In this document: positions 1 through 8,351 of the stretch, piece after piece
Layout: every line of letters begins with the position of its first letter
Position numbering within the stretch: position 1 is the stretch's first letter
The notes under the pieces: generated by a model
The model's database searches: none
What the model saw: only the letters and a program-made list of their open reading frames with translations
Told to the model about the DNA's origin: nothing
Position numbers and translations under genes: made by a program
Assembly: GCA_934590325.1 (NCBI GenBank)
Contig: CAKTOW010000003.1
Location: 124,001 to 188,000 of the forward strand
Direction of reading: 5' to 3'
Length of the DNA stretch: 64,000 nt
From: an uncultured Oscillospiraceae bacterium
GTDB taxonomy: Bacteria; Bacillota; Clostridia; Oscillospirales; Oscillospiraceae

Positions 1-1256
1 CCGTCCACCAGGCAGCGCAGGGTCTGCCCCACGTACTGGCGGTGCAGCTCCTCGGAGATGCCGTTCTGCACGGCGCAGAGCCGGTCGAACCACTTCTGCT
101 TCTCCGCGCGGGGCACCGGGTCGTCCATTTTGGCGGCCGGGGTGCCGGGACGGGGGGAGAAGATGAAGGTGAACAGGGCGTCGAAGCGCACCTTCTCCAC
201 CAGGGCCACGGTCTCCATGGCCTCGGCCTCGGTCTCGCCGGGGAAGCCGATGATCACGTCGCTGGTCAGCACCAGCTCCGGCATGACCTTCCGGGCGTAG
301 GTGATGAGGTCCAGGTATTTCGCCACGTCGTAGGGGCGGTTCATGGCCCGCAGCACCCGGTCGCAGCCGGACTGCACCGGCAGGTGCAGCTGCCTGGCCA
401 CGTGGCGGCTGTTTGCCATGGTGTCGAACAGCTTGTAGGTGGCATCCTTGGGCTGGGAGGACATGAAGCGTATCAGATAGTCGCCGTCGATGGCGTCCAG
501 CGCCGTCAGCAGGTCGGCGAAGTCGTAGCCGGTGCCCAGGTCCTTGCCGTAGGAGTTGACGTTCTGTCCCAGCAGGGTGATCTCCTTGAAGCCCTCGGCA
601 ACCAGGCCGCGGACCTCGTCGATGATCTTCTCCGGGTCGCGGCTGCGCTCGCGGCCCCGGACGTAGGGGACGATGCAGTAGGAGCAGAAGTTGTTGCAGC
701 CGTACATGATGGACACCCACGCGCGGGTGCGGCCCTCCCGCACCACGGGCATGCCCTCGGCGATGGAGCCGTGCTCGTCGGCCACGGAGAACACCCGGCG
801 CCGCTGGGTGTAGACCTGGTACAGCAGCTCCGGGAACTTCCACAGGGCCTGGGGGCCGAACACCAGGTCCACATGGCGGTAGGACTGGCGGACCTTTTCC
901 GCCACCTCCGGGCGCTGGGCCATGCAGCCGCACAGGCATATCACCTGCTCCGGATGGGCCTTCTTCGTGTGGATCAGCGCGCCCAGATTGCCATAGACCC
1001 GCTTCTCCGCGTGGTCGCGGATGGCGCAGGTGTTCAGCACCACCACATCCGCCTGGGCCGGGTCGTCGGTGAAGGTGCAGCCCATGGCCTCCAGCATGCC
1101 CATGATGTGCTGGCTGTCGGCCACGTTCTGCTGGCAGCCGAAGGTGTCCACCATGGCCCGGAGGGGCCGGTGGGCGTGCATCTCCTTTATTTTCGCTTCA
1201 AAGTCCCGCTGGCGCTCCAGCTGCTCCGCGGGGATCTGTACCTGTGTTCTGTCCAA
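1..1256 (-). CDS. miaB: tRNA-2-methylthio-N6-dimethylallyladenosine synthase MiaB (3' part outside window)
   Basis: Radical-SAM methylthiotransferase that adds the 2-methylthio group to i6A37 of tRNAs reading UNN codons. The frame shows the N-terminal UPF0004 domain (VDTFGCQQNVADSQ, CAIRDHAEKR, CLCGCMAQ, giving three Cys for one cluster), then the radical-SAM motif YGCNNFCSYCIVPYVRGRE with CxxxCxxC, then GFPGETE and FSPRPGTPA. The frame stays open to base 1, so the C-terminal TRAM domain is missing. I chose a TTG start at 1256 because GGAGG lies 5 bases upstream and an in-frame stop sits just before it. The very long open frame on the opposite strand is a GC-bias shadow. Confidence 0.95.
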   Translation of the reverse strand, partial: MDRTQVQIPAEQLERQRDFEAKIKEMHAHRPLRAMVDTFGCQQNVADSQHIMGMLEAMGCTFTDDPAQADVVVLNTCAIRDHAEKRVYGNLGALIHTKKAHPEQVICLCGCMAQRPEVAEKVRQSYRHVDLVFGPQALWKFPELLYQVYTQRRRVFSVADEHGSIAEGMPVVREGRTRAWVSIMYGCNNFCSYCIVPYVRGRERSRDPEKIIDEVRGLVAEGFKEITLLGQNVNSYGKDLGTGYDFADLLTALDAIDGDYLIRFMSSQPKDATYKLFDTMANSRHVARQLHLPVQSGCDRVLRAMNRPYDVAKYLDLITYARKVMPELVLTSDVIIGFPGETEAEAMETVALVEKVRFDALFTFIFSPRPGTPAAKMDDPVPRAEKQKWFDRLCAVQNGISEELHRQYVGQTLRCLVD

Positions 1257-1360
1257 GGTTACCTCCCTGCCCCCGGAGGGGCGAAGTGAATTATCGGGGC
1301 TATTGTAGCACAGTCGGCAGGGAAAAACAAGAAAGCCGGGATAAAATACACCCGCCGCAC

Positions 1361-1388
1361 TTGACAAACAAGATACGGCGGGTATAAT
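1361..1388 (+). promoter_or_regulatory. Sigma-A promoter for a short antisense transcript
   Basis: TTGACA at 1361-1366, a 16-bp spacer and TATAAT at 1383-1388, a near-perfect vegetative promoter. No credible protein gene follows before the terminator at 1450-1479, so it should make an RNA of roughly 85 nt. That RNA converges on the small peptide gene at 1457-1537. Confidence 0.8.
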
Positions 1389-1394
1389 GAAATC

Positions 1395-1482
1395 AGAGGA
1401 CATCGCGACAGCGGTCAGCCTCGGTTATGTTTAGGTTATGTCTTTACAGAAAACCGTCACTTTGCCGAGTGGCGGTTTTCGC
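1395..1482 (+). ncRNA. Candidate antisense RNA (antitoxin-like)
   Basis: Inferred from the consensus promoter at 1361-1388 and the intrinsic terminator at 1450-1479. Its 3' end would be complementary to the last codons, stop codon and terminator of the small peptide gene on the other strand. This is the layout of Fst/RNAII and TxpA/RatA type I modules. No transcript data are available; boundaries are estimates. Confidence 0.5.
1450..1479. terminator. Bidirectional intrinsic terminator shared by convergent transcripts
   Basis: AAAACCGTCAC, an 8-nt loop, and GTGGCGGTTTT form a stem with one G-T pair and A/T tracts on both sides. It can end the rightward antisense RNA and the leftward peptide mRNA. 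The peptide stop codon (1457-1459) lies inside the stem. Confidence 0.75.
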
Positions 1483-1537
1483 GTTTCTTTACGATAATGG
1501 TGACAGTATATGTACCAATATGGAAAGTAATACGCAT
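1457..1537 (-). CDS. 26-aa peptide, candidate type I toxin
   Basis: Short frame MRITFHIGTYT...KKRENRHSAK. It has a strong Shine-Dalgarno (AAAGGAGGTAAGACC before ATG), its own consensus promoter and a terminator that overlaps its stop codon. The first half alternates hydrophobic and polar residues (ITFHIGTYTVTIIV) and the tail is basic. It is therefore not a classic single helix as in Fst or TxpA. It does not resemble any protein family I can name. Function as a toxin is inferred only from the convergent arrangement with an antisense promoter. Confidence 0.55.
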   Translation of the reverse strand: MRITFHIGTYTVTIIVKKRENRHSAK

Positions 1538-1607
1538 GGTCTTACCTCCTTTCGGAGATGTAGGCCAACCGCCGCCGATGTGTATGATGCCATGACTTCA
1601 CAGCATC

Positions 1608-1636
1608 ATTGTAACAAGGTGGCGATATTTTGTCAA
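1608..1636 (-). promoter_or_regulatory. Promoter of the 26-aa peptide mRNA
   Basis: On the minus strand TTGACA (1631-1636), 17-bp spacer, TACAAT (1608-1613). The 5' UTR of about 65 nt begins with an imperfect hairpin at 1586-1607 (GATGC...GCATC), a common feature of type I toxin mRNAs. Confidence 0.8.
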
Positions 1637-1726
1637 TATATGCGGAAAGGGAAGGCGGCAATATAAGTTGCAATCTCTGCCCGAATACGCTATGATAAGG
1701 ACACTATTTCTCCGGGAGGAAAGACT

Positions 1727-2221
1727 ATGTGGTATATGATCCTGCTGGCGCTGTGTATCGGCGGCGACCAGCTTTTGAAGTGGTGGGTGACGTCCCATCT
1801 GGAGGTGGGGCAGTCGGCGGCGTTCCTGCCGGGCATCGTGCGGCTGACCCGTCTGCACAACACCGGCGCGGCGTGGAGCAGCTTCTCCGGCAAGACCGGG
1901 CTGCTGGCGGCGGTGACCGTCGTACTGATGGCCGCGGTGGTGTGGCTGGTGGTGAAGAAGATCATCCGCCACCCCCTGGGACTCACCGCCGCCATGCTGG
2001 TGCTGGGCGGCGGCGTGGGCAACATGATCGACCGCATCTGCCGGGGCTACGTGGTGGATATGTTCGATCTGGAGTTTATCAGCTACCCCATTTTCAATCT
2101 GGCGGATATTTTCGTGGTCATCGGCGTGGTGCTGGGCGCGGTGTACTACCTGTGGTTCTACGACAAATACGACAAGAAGAAGGAGCCGAACGATGACGCG
2201 GGAGCTGACGGCCACAACTGA
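1727..2221 (+). CDS. lspA: Lipoprotein signal peptidase (signal peptidase II)
   Basis: Membrane aspartyl protease that cleaves prolipoproteins after lipidation of the lipobox Cys. The 164-aa length fits the family. It has four hydrophobic segments, the conserved HNTGAAWS (44-51) and GGGVGNMIDR (94-103). The catalytic aspartates are D111 in VVDMFD and D127 in FNLAD. The start at 1727 has GGGAGG upstream. It overlaps the following pseudouridine synthase gene by 29 bases, indicating co-translation. The window contains at least three lipoproteins that would be substrates. Confidence 0.96.
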   Translation: MWYMILLALCIGGDQLLKWWVTSHLEVGQSAAFLPGIVRLTRLHNTGAAWSSFSGKTGLLAAVTVVLMAAVVWLVVKKIIRHPLGLTAAMLVLGGGVGNMIDRICRGYVVDMFDLEFISYPIFNLADIFVVIGVVLGAVYYLWFYDKYDKKKEPNDDAGADGHN

Positions 2222-3101
2222 ACAGGCGGGGCTGCGGCTGGACGCCTTTCTGGCCGCGGGCGGGACGCTGTCCCGGTCCCAGGCGGCCCGGCTCATAGAG
2301 GAGGGCCGCGTCACCGTGGACGGAAGGACGGCAGCCAAAAGCTGCCGCCTGCTGGGCGGCGAACGTATCGCCGTGGACGTGCCGGAGGTGCGGGATACCG
2401 CCGTGACGGCCCAGGACATCCCGCTGGACGTGGTGTACGAGGACGAGGACGTGATCGTGGTGAACAAGCCCACGGGCCTGGTGGTGCATCCCGCGCCGGG
2501 CCACCCGGACGGCACGCTGGTGAACGCGCTGCTGCACCACTGCGGCGACAGTCTCTCCGGCATCGGCGGCGAGAAGCGCCCCGGTATCGTCCACCGTATC
2601 GACCGGGACACCAGCGGGCTGATCATCGCCGCCAAGAATGACGCCGCCCACGCGGCGCTGAGCGCGCAGCTCAGCGACCACTCCCTGGCCAGGACCTATG
2701 AGTGCCTGGTGGTGGGGAACATGCGCCAGGACAGCGGTACCGTGGACGTGCCCATCGGCCGCAGCGGCAGCGACCGGAAGAAGATGGCCGTGGTGCCCGG
2801 CGGGCGCCGCGCCGTGACCCACTGGGAGGTGGTGGCGCGGTATCCCGGCGTGACGCACCTGCGCTGCCGGCTGGAGACCGGCCGCACCCATCAGATCCGC
2901 GTACACATGGCGCACATCGGCCACCCCATCCTGGGCGACACCGTGTACGGGGCGAAAAAGCCCGTACCGGGTCTGACCGGCCAGTGCCTGCACGCCACGG
3001 GCCTGCGGTTCGTCCATCCCCGCACCGGCGCGGCCGTGGAGCTGCACTGCCCGCTGCCGGAGGAGTTCACCCGGATGCTGGAAAAGCTGGCGAAGAAATA
3101 A
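2193..3101 (+). CDS. RluD-family 23S rRNA pseudouridine synthase
   Basis: An N-terminal S4 RNA-binding domain (about 14-60: RLDAFLA, SRSQAARLIEEGRVTVDG) precedes the RluA/RluD catalytic domain. The signature HRIDRDTSG (134-142) is present; D137 is the expected nucleophile. Length 302 aa is normal for RluD. The lspA-rluD-like pair is a conserved Firmicutes neighbourhood (ylyB in Bacillus). Exact target uridines cannot be assigned from sequence. A strong terminator follows directly. Confidence 0.92.
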   Translation: MTRELTATTEQAGLRLDAFLAAGGTLSRSQAARLIEEGRVTVDGRTAAKSCRLLGGERIAVDVPEVRDTAVTAQDIPLDVVYEDEDVIVVNKPTGLVVHPAPGHPDGTLVNALLHHCGDSLSGIGGEKRPGIVHRIDRDTSGLIIAAKNDAAHAALSAQLSDHSLARTYECLVVGNMRQDSGTVDVPIGRSGSDRKKMAVVPGGRRAVTHWEVVARYPGVTHLRCRLETGRTHQIRVHMAHIGHPILGDTVYGAKKPVPGLTGQCLHATGLRFVHPRTGAAVELHCPLPEEFTRMLEKLAKK

Positions 3102-3106
3102 CGCAC

Positions 3107-3133
3107 ATACCCCCGGCCCTCGGCCGGGGGTAT
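3107..3133. terminator. Intrinsic terminator
   Basis: Perfect 12-bp stem ATACCCCCGGCC / GGCCGGGGGTAT with a 3-nt loop, followed by a T-rich tract. It lies between the convergent pseudouridine synthase and LysR genes and can serve both. Confidence 0.85.
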
Positions 3134-3143
3134 GGTTTTGCGC

Positions 3144-4040
3144 TCAATACCAGGTGATGCCGTCCACGCCCCGGATCTGCTCCCGCAGGTCCTCCAGCAG
3201 GGTCACGGCTGCGGCGGACAGTGCGCGGCCCTTGGGCGTGACCAGATAGAACGTCCGCTCCGCCGGAGGATGGGCCAGGTGCAGTACCTGTACGTTGCTG
3301 AACATGCGCAGGTACGGCTCGGTGGCGCCGGCGGGAATGATGCTCCAGCGCTTGCCGCAGGCGGGCAGGGTCTCGGCCAGCTGTGGGGTGTCGGCGTACA
3401 GCAGGGGCCGGGCGTCCACGCCGAACCAGTAGTCGTGCCACTGCTGTATCTCCGGCTGGCCGTAGATGAGTATCTCATCCTGCACGTGCAGCGCCGTGGC
3501 CTCCACCGGCTCGTGCAGCGCCACGGTCTTGGGCAGCACCAGGAAGAACCCCTCCCGGAACAGGGGCTTCGCCTCGATCTGCAGGTCGTAGTGCAGGCCG
3601 CCGTCCACGATGGCCATGTCCGCGTCGCCCCGGGCCACGGCGGATACCGCCTGGTCGGTGCGCATGGACTCCACCCAAAGGTTCACCGGCAGCTCCCGCT
3701 CCAGGAACCGCTGGTACACCGGCGGCAGGATGTACTGGTTGGCGGTGTAGGCGGCGATGACGTGCAGGAACTCCCGCTTCTCCGCGGCGGCAAAGGTCTG
3801 GGTCTCTGCCAGCAGGTTCTGCCACCGGCGTGCCAGGGGCAGGAAGTGCTGCCCCGCGTCGGTGAGGGTGATGCGCCGCTGGCCCTTGCCCCGGTGGAAC
3901 AGGGGCGCGCCCACCTCGTCCTCCAGCGCCTTCAGTCGTGCGGACAGGGAGGGCTGGGTGATGTACAGCGCCTCGGCGGCGGCGGTCATGGTGCCGTGAT
4001 CCAGCACGGCGAAGAAGGTCTCGATGTCCTGGTTGGTCAT
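3144..4040 (-). CDS. LysR-family transcriptional regulator
   Basis: 298 aa. The N-terminal winged helix-turn-helix (about 1-60) shows TMTAAAEALYITQPSLSARL and the typical GAPLFHRGKGQRRITLT wing. The remainder is a LysR substrate-binding domain (about 90-298). The effector is unknown. It is transcribed away from the small membrane gene at 4155, and the -35 elements of the two divergent promoters overlap (4095-4101). The regulator probably acts on both itself and that neighbour, as LysR proteins commonly do. Confidence 0.93.
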   Translation of the reverse strand: MTNQDIETFFAVLDHGTMTAAAEALYITQPSLSARLKALEDEVGAPLFHRGKGQRRITLTDAGQHFLPLARRWQNLLAETQTFAAAEKREFLHVIAAYTANQYILPPVYQRFLERELPVNLWVESMRTDQAVSAVARGDADMAIVDGGLHYDLQIEAKPLFREGFFLVLPKTVALHEPVEATALHVQDEILIYGQPEIQQWHDYWFGVDARPLLYADTPQLAETLPACGKRWSIIPAGATEPYLRMFSNVQVLHLAHPPAERTFYLVTPKGRALSAAAVTLLEDLREQIRGVDGITWY

Positions 4041-4072
4041 GGAAACACCTCCGAATTATAGATGTTGCCTAT

Positions 4073-4123
4073 ATTATACCGCATAATAATCAATTTTACA
4101 AGCACCAACCTTTGTGGTATGCT
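4073..4123. promoter_or_regulatory. Overlapping divergent promoters between lysR and a small membrane gene
   Basis: Minus strand: TTGTAA (4096-4101), 17 bp, TATAAT (4073-4078), reading into lysR. Plus strand: TTTACA (4095-4100), 17 bp, TATGCT (4118-4123), reading into the 61-aa gene. The two -35 boxes occupy the same bases, so occupancy of one should interfere with the other. Confidence 0.7.
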
Positions 4124-4154
4124 TTAGCCAACATCAAGAAAGGAGTTGTTCCCC

Positions 4155-4340
4155 ATGACAAAAACCAAGTCCAATACCAAGACCCTTATGGCCATCGCCG
4201 CAGTGGTGGTCACCGCCATTATCGTTTACACCTTCGTGTGTATCCTGACGGGGAACATCACCCCGTTGTGCCGTGTGACGGCTATGCTGACGCCGGTGTG
4301 GTTCGTGGCGGAGCTGAATTTGCTGTGCACCCTGCTGTAA
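4155..4340 (+). CDS. Small membrane protein, unknown function
   Basis: 61 aa starting MTKTKSNTKTLMAIAAVV. The ATG at 4155 is preferred over an in-frame TTG nine bases earlier because AAAGGAG (4138-4144) is correctly spaced for the ATG. Two hydrophobic segments (about 11-30 and 41-58) suggest two membrane passes with a basic N-terminus inside. No family is recognised. The divergent lysR gene is the likely regulator. A strong terminator follows. Confidence 0.7.
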   Translation: MTKTKSNTKTLMAIAAVVVTAIIVYTFVCILTGNITPLCRVTAMLTPVWFVAELNLLCTLL

Positions 4341-4384
4341 CGGCACTGTCTATCGTACATATTCTTCCCTTTTTTCTCTCTTAA

Positions 4385-4424
4385 CACGAAAAGCGCGGAC
4401 GGTTCACCGTCCGCGCTTTTCGTG
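4385..4424. terminator. Intrinsic terminator
   Basis: Perfect 18-bp stem (CACGAAAAGCGCGGACGG and its complement) around a TTCA loop, with A- and T-rich flanks in the stem. It separates the small membrane gene from the RND exporter promoter. Confidence 0.85.
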
Positions 4425-4516
4425 CTGTATGGGGACAAAAATGCTACGAACCCCGAACTATTTTACCGCAAAAATCCCCGGTTTGTAACGCTTTCGTTAA
4501 TAATTTACTTCTTCTC

Positions 4517-4545
4517 TTGCAACTTTGCCCCGCCGGTGGTAGACT
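4517..4545 (+). promoter_or_regulatory. Promoter of the RND exporter
   Basis: TTGCAA (4517-4522), 17-bp spacer, TAGACT (4540-4545), about 50 bases ahead of the exporter start codon. Confidence 0.6.
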
Positions 4546-4597
4546 GTTCTCTGAATCGCAGTTTAACGCCCCTTACCGGGCGGAAGGAGAACGATAT

Positions 4598-7500
4598 ATG
4601 GCTGGTTTCAGTGTCAAAAAACCGTTGACCGTCTTTGTGGCGGTGCTGGGCATCATCGTGCTGGGCGTGGTGGCGTATCTGAAGATGACGCCCGACCTGT
4701 TCCCCAACATGGACTTCCCCTACGTCATCATCGTGACCTCCGACCCCGGTGCCAGCCCGGAGTCCGTGGAACAGGCCATTACCAAGCCGGTGGAGCAGTC
4801 CATGGCCACGCTGGATAAGATAAAGACCGTCACCTCCACCAGCCAGGACAGCGTGTCCATGGTCATTCTGGAGTTCGAGGACGGCGCCAATATGGACACC
4901 ATCAGCGTGGACATCCAGCAGAAGATATCCATTCTGCAGGGCGACTGGGACGACACGGTGTCCGCACCCTACGTGCTGAAGATCAACCCCTCCATGCTGC
5001 CGGTGATGGTGGCCGCCGTATCCCGTGAGGACATGGACGTGTACGAGCTCAGCGACTTTGTTACCGACGAGCTCAGCCCCAAGCTGGAGGGCGTGTCCGG
5101 CGTGGCCAGCATCAGCGTCAGCGGCGCCGTCACCCGCGAGGCCCACGTGATACTGGACGCGGAGAAGCTGTCCGCCCTGTCGGAAAAGCTGGCCGCCGCG
5201 GTGAAAAAGGAACTGGCCAAGGCGGAGGGCAAGCTCATCGACGCCCAGGACGAGGTGGAAAAGGGCCAGGCGGAGCTGCAGAAGGCCAAGGAGGCCATTG
5301 CCGCCGGACTGGCGGACACCGCCGGCGACGCGGTGGACGATGTGTACAAGTACATCAAGCAGGCCTACGACAGCCTGCCCGACCTGCCGGAGGGGCCCAT
5401 CACCCCGCCCACACCTGACCCCGACGGCGGCGACGAGCCCACCGTGCCGGACCTGCCGGAGATACCGGACGTGTCCGGACAGCTGGAGGACCTGTACAAG
5501 ACCCTGAACCAGCTGAAAAAGACCCTGGAAACACTGCTGAAGGACATGGAGAGCGGCAAGACCCGCCGTGAGGTGGAGGGTCAGGTCTACGACGCCACGC
5601 TGTCGCTGATCGACGGCATGACCCAGCTGACCGAGGCGGATATGCAGCTGAAGGAGGCCAAGACCCAGATCGAGAGCGGTCTGGAGCAGATCAAGGATGC
5701 CTACAAGTCCGTGGCGGACCAGACGGACGTGGGCGGCATGCTGTCCATCTCCACCGTCAGCCAGCTGCTGACGGCGCAGAACTTTGCCATGCCCGCCGGG
5801 TACATCGAGGATGACAGCGGCGTGCGGTATATGGTGTCCGTGGGCGAGAGCGTGTCCTCCCGGCAGGAGCTGGAGGACATGGTGCTGCTGGACCTGGGCA
5901 TGGAGGGTATCGAGCCGGTGACCCTGGGCGATATCGCCACGGTGGTGGTCACCGACAACGCCGACGAGCTGTACACCAAGGTCAACGGCGACAACGGCAT
6001 CCTTATCACCTTCACCAAGCAGTCCAACTACGCCACGGCGGAGGTGTCCAACAACATCAGCGACCGGTTCGAGCAGCTGGAGGCGCAGTATGAGGGACTG
6101 GACTTCGCGCCGCTGATGGACCAGGGCGACTATATCTACCTCATCGTGGAGACCATCACCTCGTCCCTGCTGTGGGGCGCGCTGTTCTCCGTGGTGGTGC
6201 TGTATCTGTTCCTGCGTGACTGGCGTCCCACGGTCATCACGCTGGTGTCCATACCTGTCAGCGTGATATTCGCCGTGGTGCTCATGTACTTCACCGGCGT
6301 GACCATCAACATGATCTCCCTGTCGGGACTGGCGGTGTCGGTGGGTATGCTGGTGGACAACTCGGTGGTGGTCATCGAGAACATCTACCGCCTCCGTGCC
6401 AAGGGCGCCACCATCATACAGGCGGCGGTGTCCGGCGCCCAGCAGGTGCTGGGAGCGGTGACGGCCTCCACCCTGACCACCGTGTGCGTGTTTGCACCCA
6501 TCGTGTTTGTGGAGGGCCTGACGCGGCAGCTGTTCACCGACCTGGCGCTGACCATTACATACTCTCTGCTGGCCAGCCTGCTGGTGGCACTGACGCTGGT
6601 GCCCGCCATGGCCAGCGGTATGCTGCGCCGCGACCTGGTGCAGAAGCCGGGCCTGCTGGATAAGATATACCCCGCCTACCGCAGGGCCATCGCCTTCGCG
6701 CTGGACCACAAGGCGGGCGTGCTGCTGTTGTCCCTGGTGCTGCTGGTGACCAGCGGCTGGGCGGCGGTGAGCCGCGGCTTTACCTTCATGCCCGACATGG
6801 ATATGAACAACCTGTCCGTCAACATCACCATGCCCGAGGATGTCACCCGCGAGGAGGCCGTGGCGCTGGCCGACACAGTGCTGGAGCGGGTCATGACTGT
6901 GGACAACATTCAGGACGCGGGCTTTATGATGAGCGGCGGGTCGTCCGGCATGAGCTTCGGCGGCTCCACCGGCGGCACCTATGACGTGGAGGGCTACATC
7001 ACCATGCCGGAGGGCACCTTCGGCTCCGTGGCGGGCAAGGAGATCGAGGCGCTGTGCGCCGACCTGCCCTGCGAGGTGACAGCCGGCGGCATCATGAGCG
7101 AGATGATGAGCTATATGACCGGCAGCGGCGTGTCGCTGCAGGTGTTCGGCAGCGACATGGCTGACCTGCAGAGCAGCGCCCGCGCCATCGCCCAGCGGCT
7201 GGAGCAGGTGGAGGGCGTCGGCGAGGTGGACAATGGGCTCAACGAGTCCGCCCCGGCGCTGCAGGTGGTCATCGACCGCAAGGCGGCGGCGGAGCACGGC
7301 ATGACCGTGGCACAGATATACATGAAGATCGCCGCCGCGCTGCAGAGCAGCGCCAGCCTGTCCGATGTGACGCTGGACAACAACGACATGAGCCTGACCG
7401 TGGACGCGGCGGAGGGCACCGCCCTCACCCGCGAGAAGCTGCTGGAGCTGGAGATCACGCCGGACAGCACTATGTCCGCCGCCATGGGCGGCAGCAGCTC

Positions 7501-8308
7501 CTCCGCCATGAGCCAGCTGACCGGCGGCAGCGACGGCGAGGAGGACGACGGCACCTTCAAGCTGGGCGACGTGGCCAAGGTACAGGAGACCGTGTCCATG
7601 AACACCATTTCCCGCGACCAGCAGCGCCGCTGCGTCACCGTTACCGCCGCCGTGGCCGACGGCTACAACGTGACCCACGTGACCTCCGCTGTGCAGAAGG
7701 CGCTGGGCAGCGTGGCCCTGCCCGAGGGCATCACCGTGGAGTTCAACGGAGAGAACGAGCAGATCATGGAGGCCATGAGCCAGCTGATGCTCATGCTCCT
7801 GCTGGGCGTGGTGCTGGTGTACCTGATCATGGTGGCGCAGTTCCAGTCCCTGAAGTCCCCCTTCATCGTCATGTTCACTATACCGTTGGCCTTCACCGGC
7901 GGTTTCCTGGCGCTGCTGGTCGCGGGCATCGAGGTATCGGTCATCAGCCTGATCGGCTTCGTGATGCTGGTGGGCATCATCGTCAACAACGGCATCGTGC
8001 TGGTGGACTACATCAACCAACAGCGTCTGGCCGGCATGGAGCGCCGCGAGGCCATCATCGATGCCGGCGTCACCCGCCTGCGTCCCATCCTGATGACCTC
8101 CCTGACCACCATCCTTGGCCTGATCGTCACCGCCCTGGCGAAAAACGCCGGTACGGCGCTGATGCAGCCCATCGCGGTGGTGTGCATCGGCGGATTGCTG
8201 TACGCCACGCTGATGACCCTGTTCGTGGTGCCCTGCATGTACGACATGATGAACAAAAAGGACCTCCGCAAGGTGGACGAGGACGAGCTGAAGCTGCTGG
8301 ATATATGA
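4598..8308 (+). CDS. RND-family exporter with coiled-coil insertion
   Basis: 1236 aa. I chose the ATG at 4598 (MAGFSVKKPLTVFVAV) because GGAAGGAG is 8 bases upstream; an upstream in-frame extension lacks a ribosome site. Two AcrB-like halves are visible. There is an N-terminal helix, then SLSGLAVSVGMLVDNSVVVIE near residue 580 and GFVMLVGIIVNNGIVLVDY near 1120. The first extracytoplasmic loop carries a long insertion (about 187-375) rich in A/E/K/Q heptads. A proline-rich linker (PEGPITPPTPDPDGG) splits it, and the whole would make a coiled-coil hairpin. Related Firmicutes pumps include SwrC-type proteins. No adaptor or outer-membrane gene is adjacent. The substrate is unknown. Confidence 0.93.
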   Translation: MAGFSVKKPLTVFVAVLGIIVLGVVAYLKMTPDLFPNMDFPYVIIVTSDPGASPESVEQAITKPVEQSMATLDKIKTVTSTSQDSVSMVILEFEDGANMDTISVDIQQKISILQGDWDDTVSAPYVLKINPSMLPVMVAAVSREDMDVYELSDFVTDELSPKLEGVSGVASISVSGAVTREAHVILDAEKLSALSEKLAAAVKKELAKAEGKLIDAQDEVEKGQAELQKAKEAIAAGLADTAGDAVDDVYKYIKQAYDSLPDLPEGPITPPTPDPDGGDEPTVPDLPEIPDVSGQLEDLYKTLNQLKKTLETLLKDMESGKTRREVEGQVYDATLSLIDGMTQLTEADMQLKEAKTQIESGLEQIKDAYKSVADQTDVGGMLSISTVSQLLTAQNFAMPAGYIEDDSGVRYMVSVGESVSSRQELEDMVLLDLGMEGIEPVTLGDIATVVVTDNADELYTKVNGDNGILITFTKQSNYATAEVSNNISDRFEQLEAQYEGLDFAPLMDQGDYIYLIVETITSSLLWGALFSVVVLYLFLRDWRPTVITLVSIPVSVIFAVVLMYFTGVTINMISLSGLAVSVGMLVDNSVVVIENIYRLRAKGATIIQAAVSGAQQVLGAVTASTLTTVCVFAPIVFVEGLTRQLFTDLALTITYSLLASLLVALTLVPAMASGMLRRDLVQKPGLLDKIYPAYRRAIAFALDHKAGVLLLSLVLLVTSGWAAVSRGFTFMPDMDMNNLSVNITMPEDVTREEAVALADTVLERVMTVDNIQDAGFMMSGGSSGMSFGGSTGGTYDVEGYITMPEGTFGSVAGKEIEALCADLPCEVTAGGIMSEMMSYMTGSGVSLQVFGSDMADLQSSARAIAQRLEQVEGVGEVDNGLNESAPALQVVIDRKAAAEHGMTVAQIYMKIAAALQSSASLSDVTLDNNDMSLTVDAAEGTALTREKLLELEITPDSTMSAAMGGSSSSAMSQLTGGSDGEEDDGTFKLGDVAKVQETVSMNTISRDQQRRCVTVTAAVADGYNVTHVTSAVQKALGSVALPEGITVEFNGENEQIMEAMSQLMLMLLLGVVLVYLIMVAQFQSLKSPFIVMFTIPLAFTGGFLALLVAGIEVSVISLIGFVMLVGIIVNNGIVLVDYINQQRLAGMERREAIIDAGVTRLRPILMTSLTTILGLIVTALAKNAGTALMQPIAVVCIGGLLYATLMTLFVVPCMYDMMNKKDLRKVDEDELKLLDI

Positions 8309-8310
8309 GA

Positions 8311-8342
8311 AAAAAAGAAAGCCCGGGAGGGCTTTCTTTTTT
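8311..8342. terminator. Intrinsic terminator
   Basis: A-rich arm ending AAAGAAAGCCC, GGGA loop, GGGCTTTC plus a long T tract. It sits between the convergent RND exporter and glyS genes. Confidence 0.85.
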
Positions 8343-8351
8343 TGCTTATTC

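Noticed and set aside
42..1289. Long open frame antisense to miaB, and similar giant antisense frames such as 4505-8020 (minus) and 17864-19990 (plus)
   Set aside because: They lie opposite well-supported genes in GC-rich DNA, have His/Ala/Gly/Arg-rich translations without domains, and lack ribosome sites.
1427..1666. 79-codon plus-strand frame across the small convergent locus
   Set aside because: It runs through a strong terminator and through the opposing promoter, and has no ribosome site.
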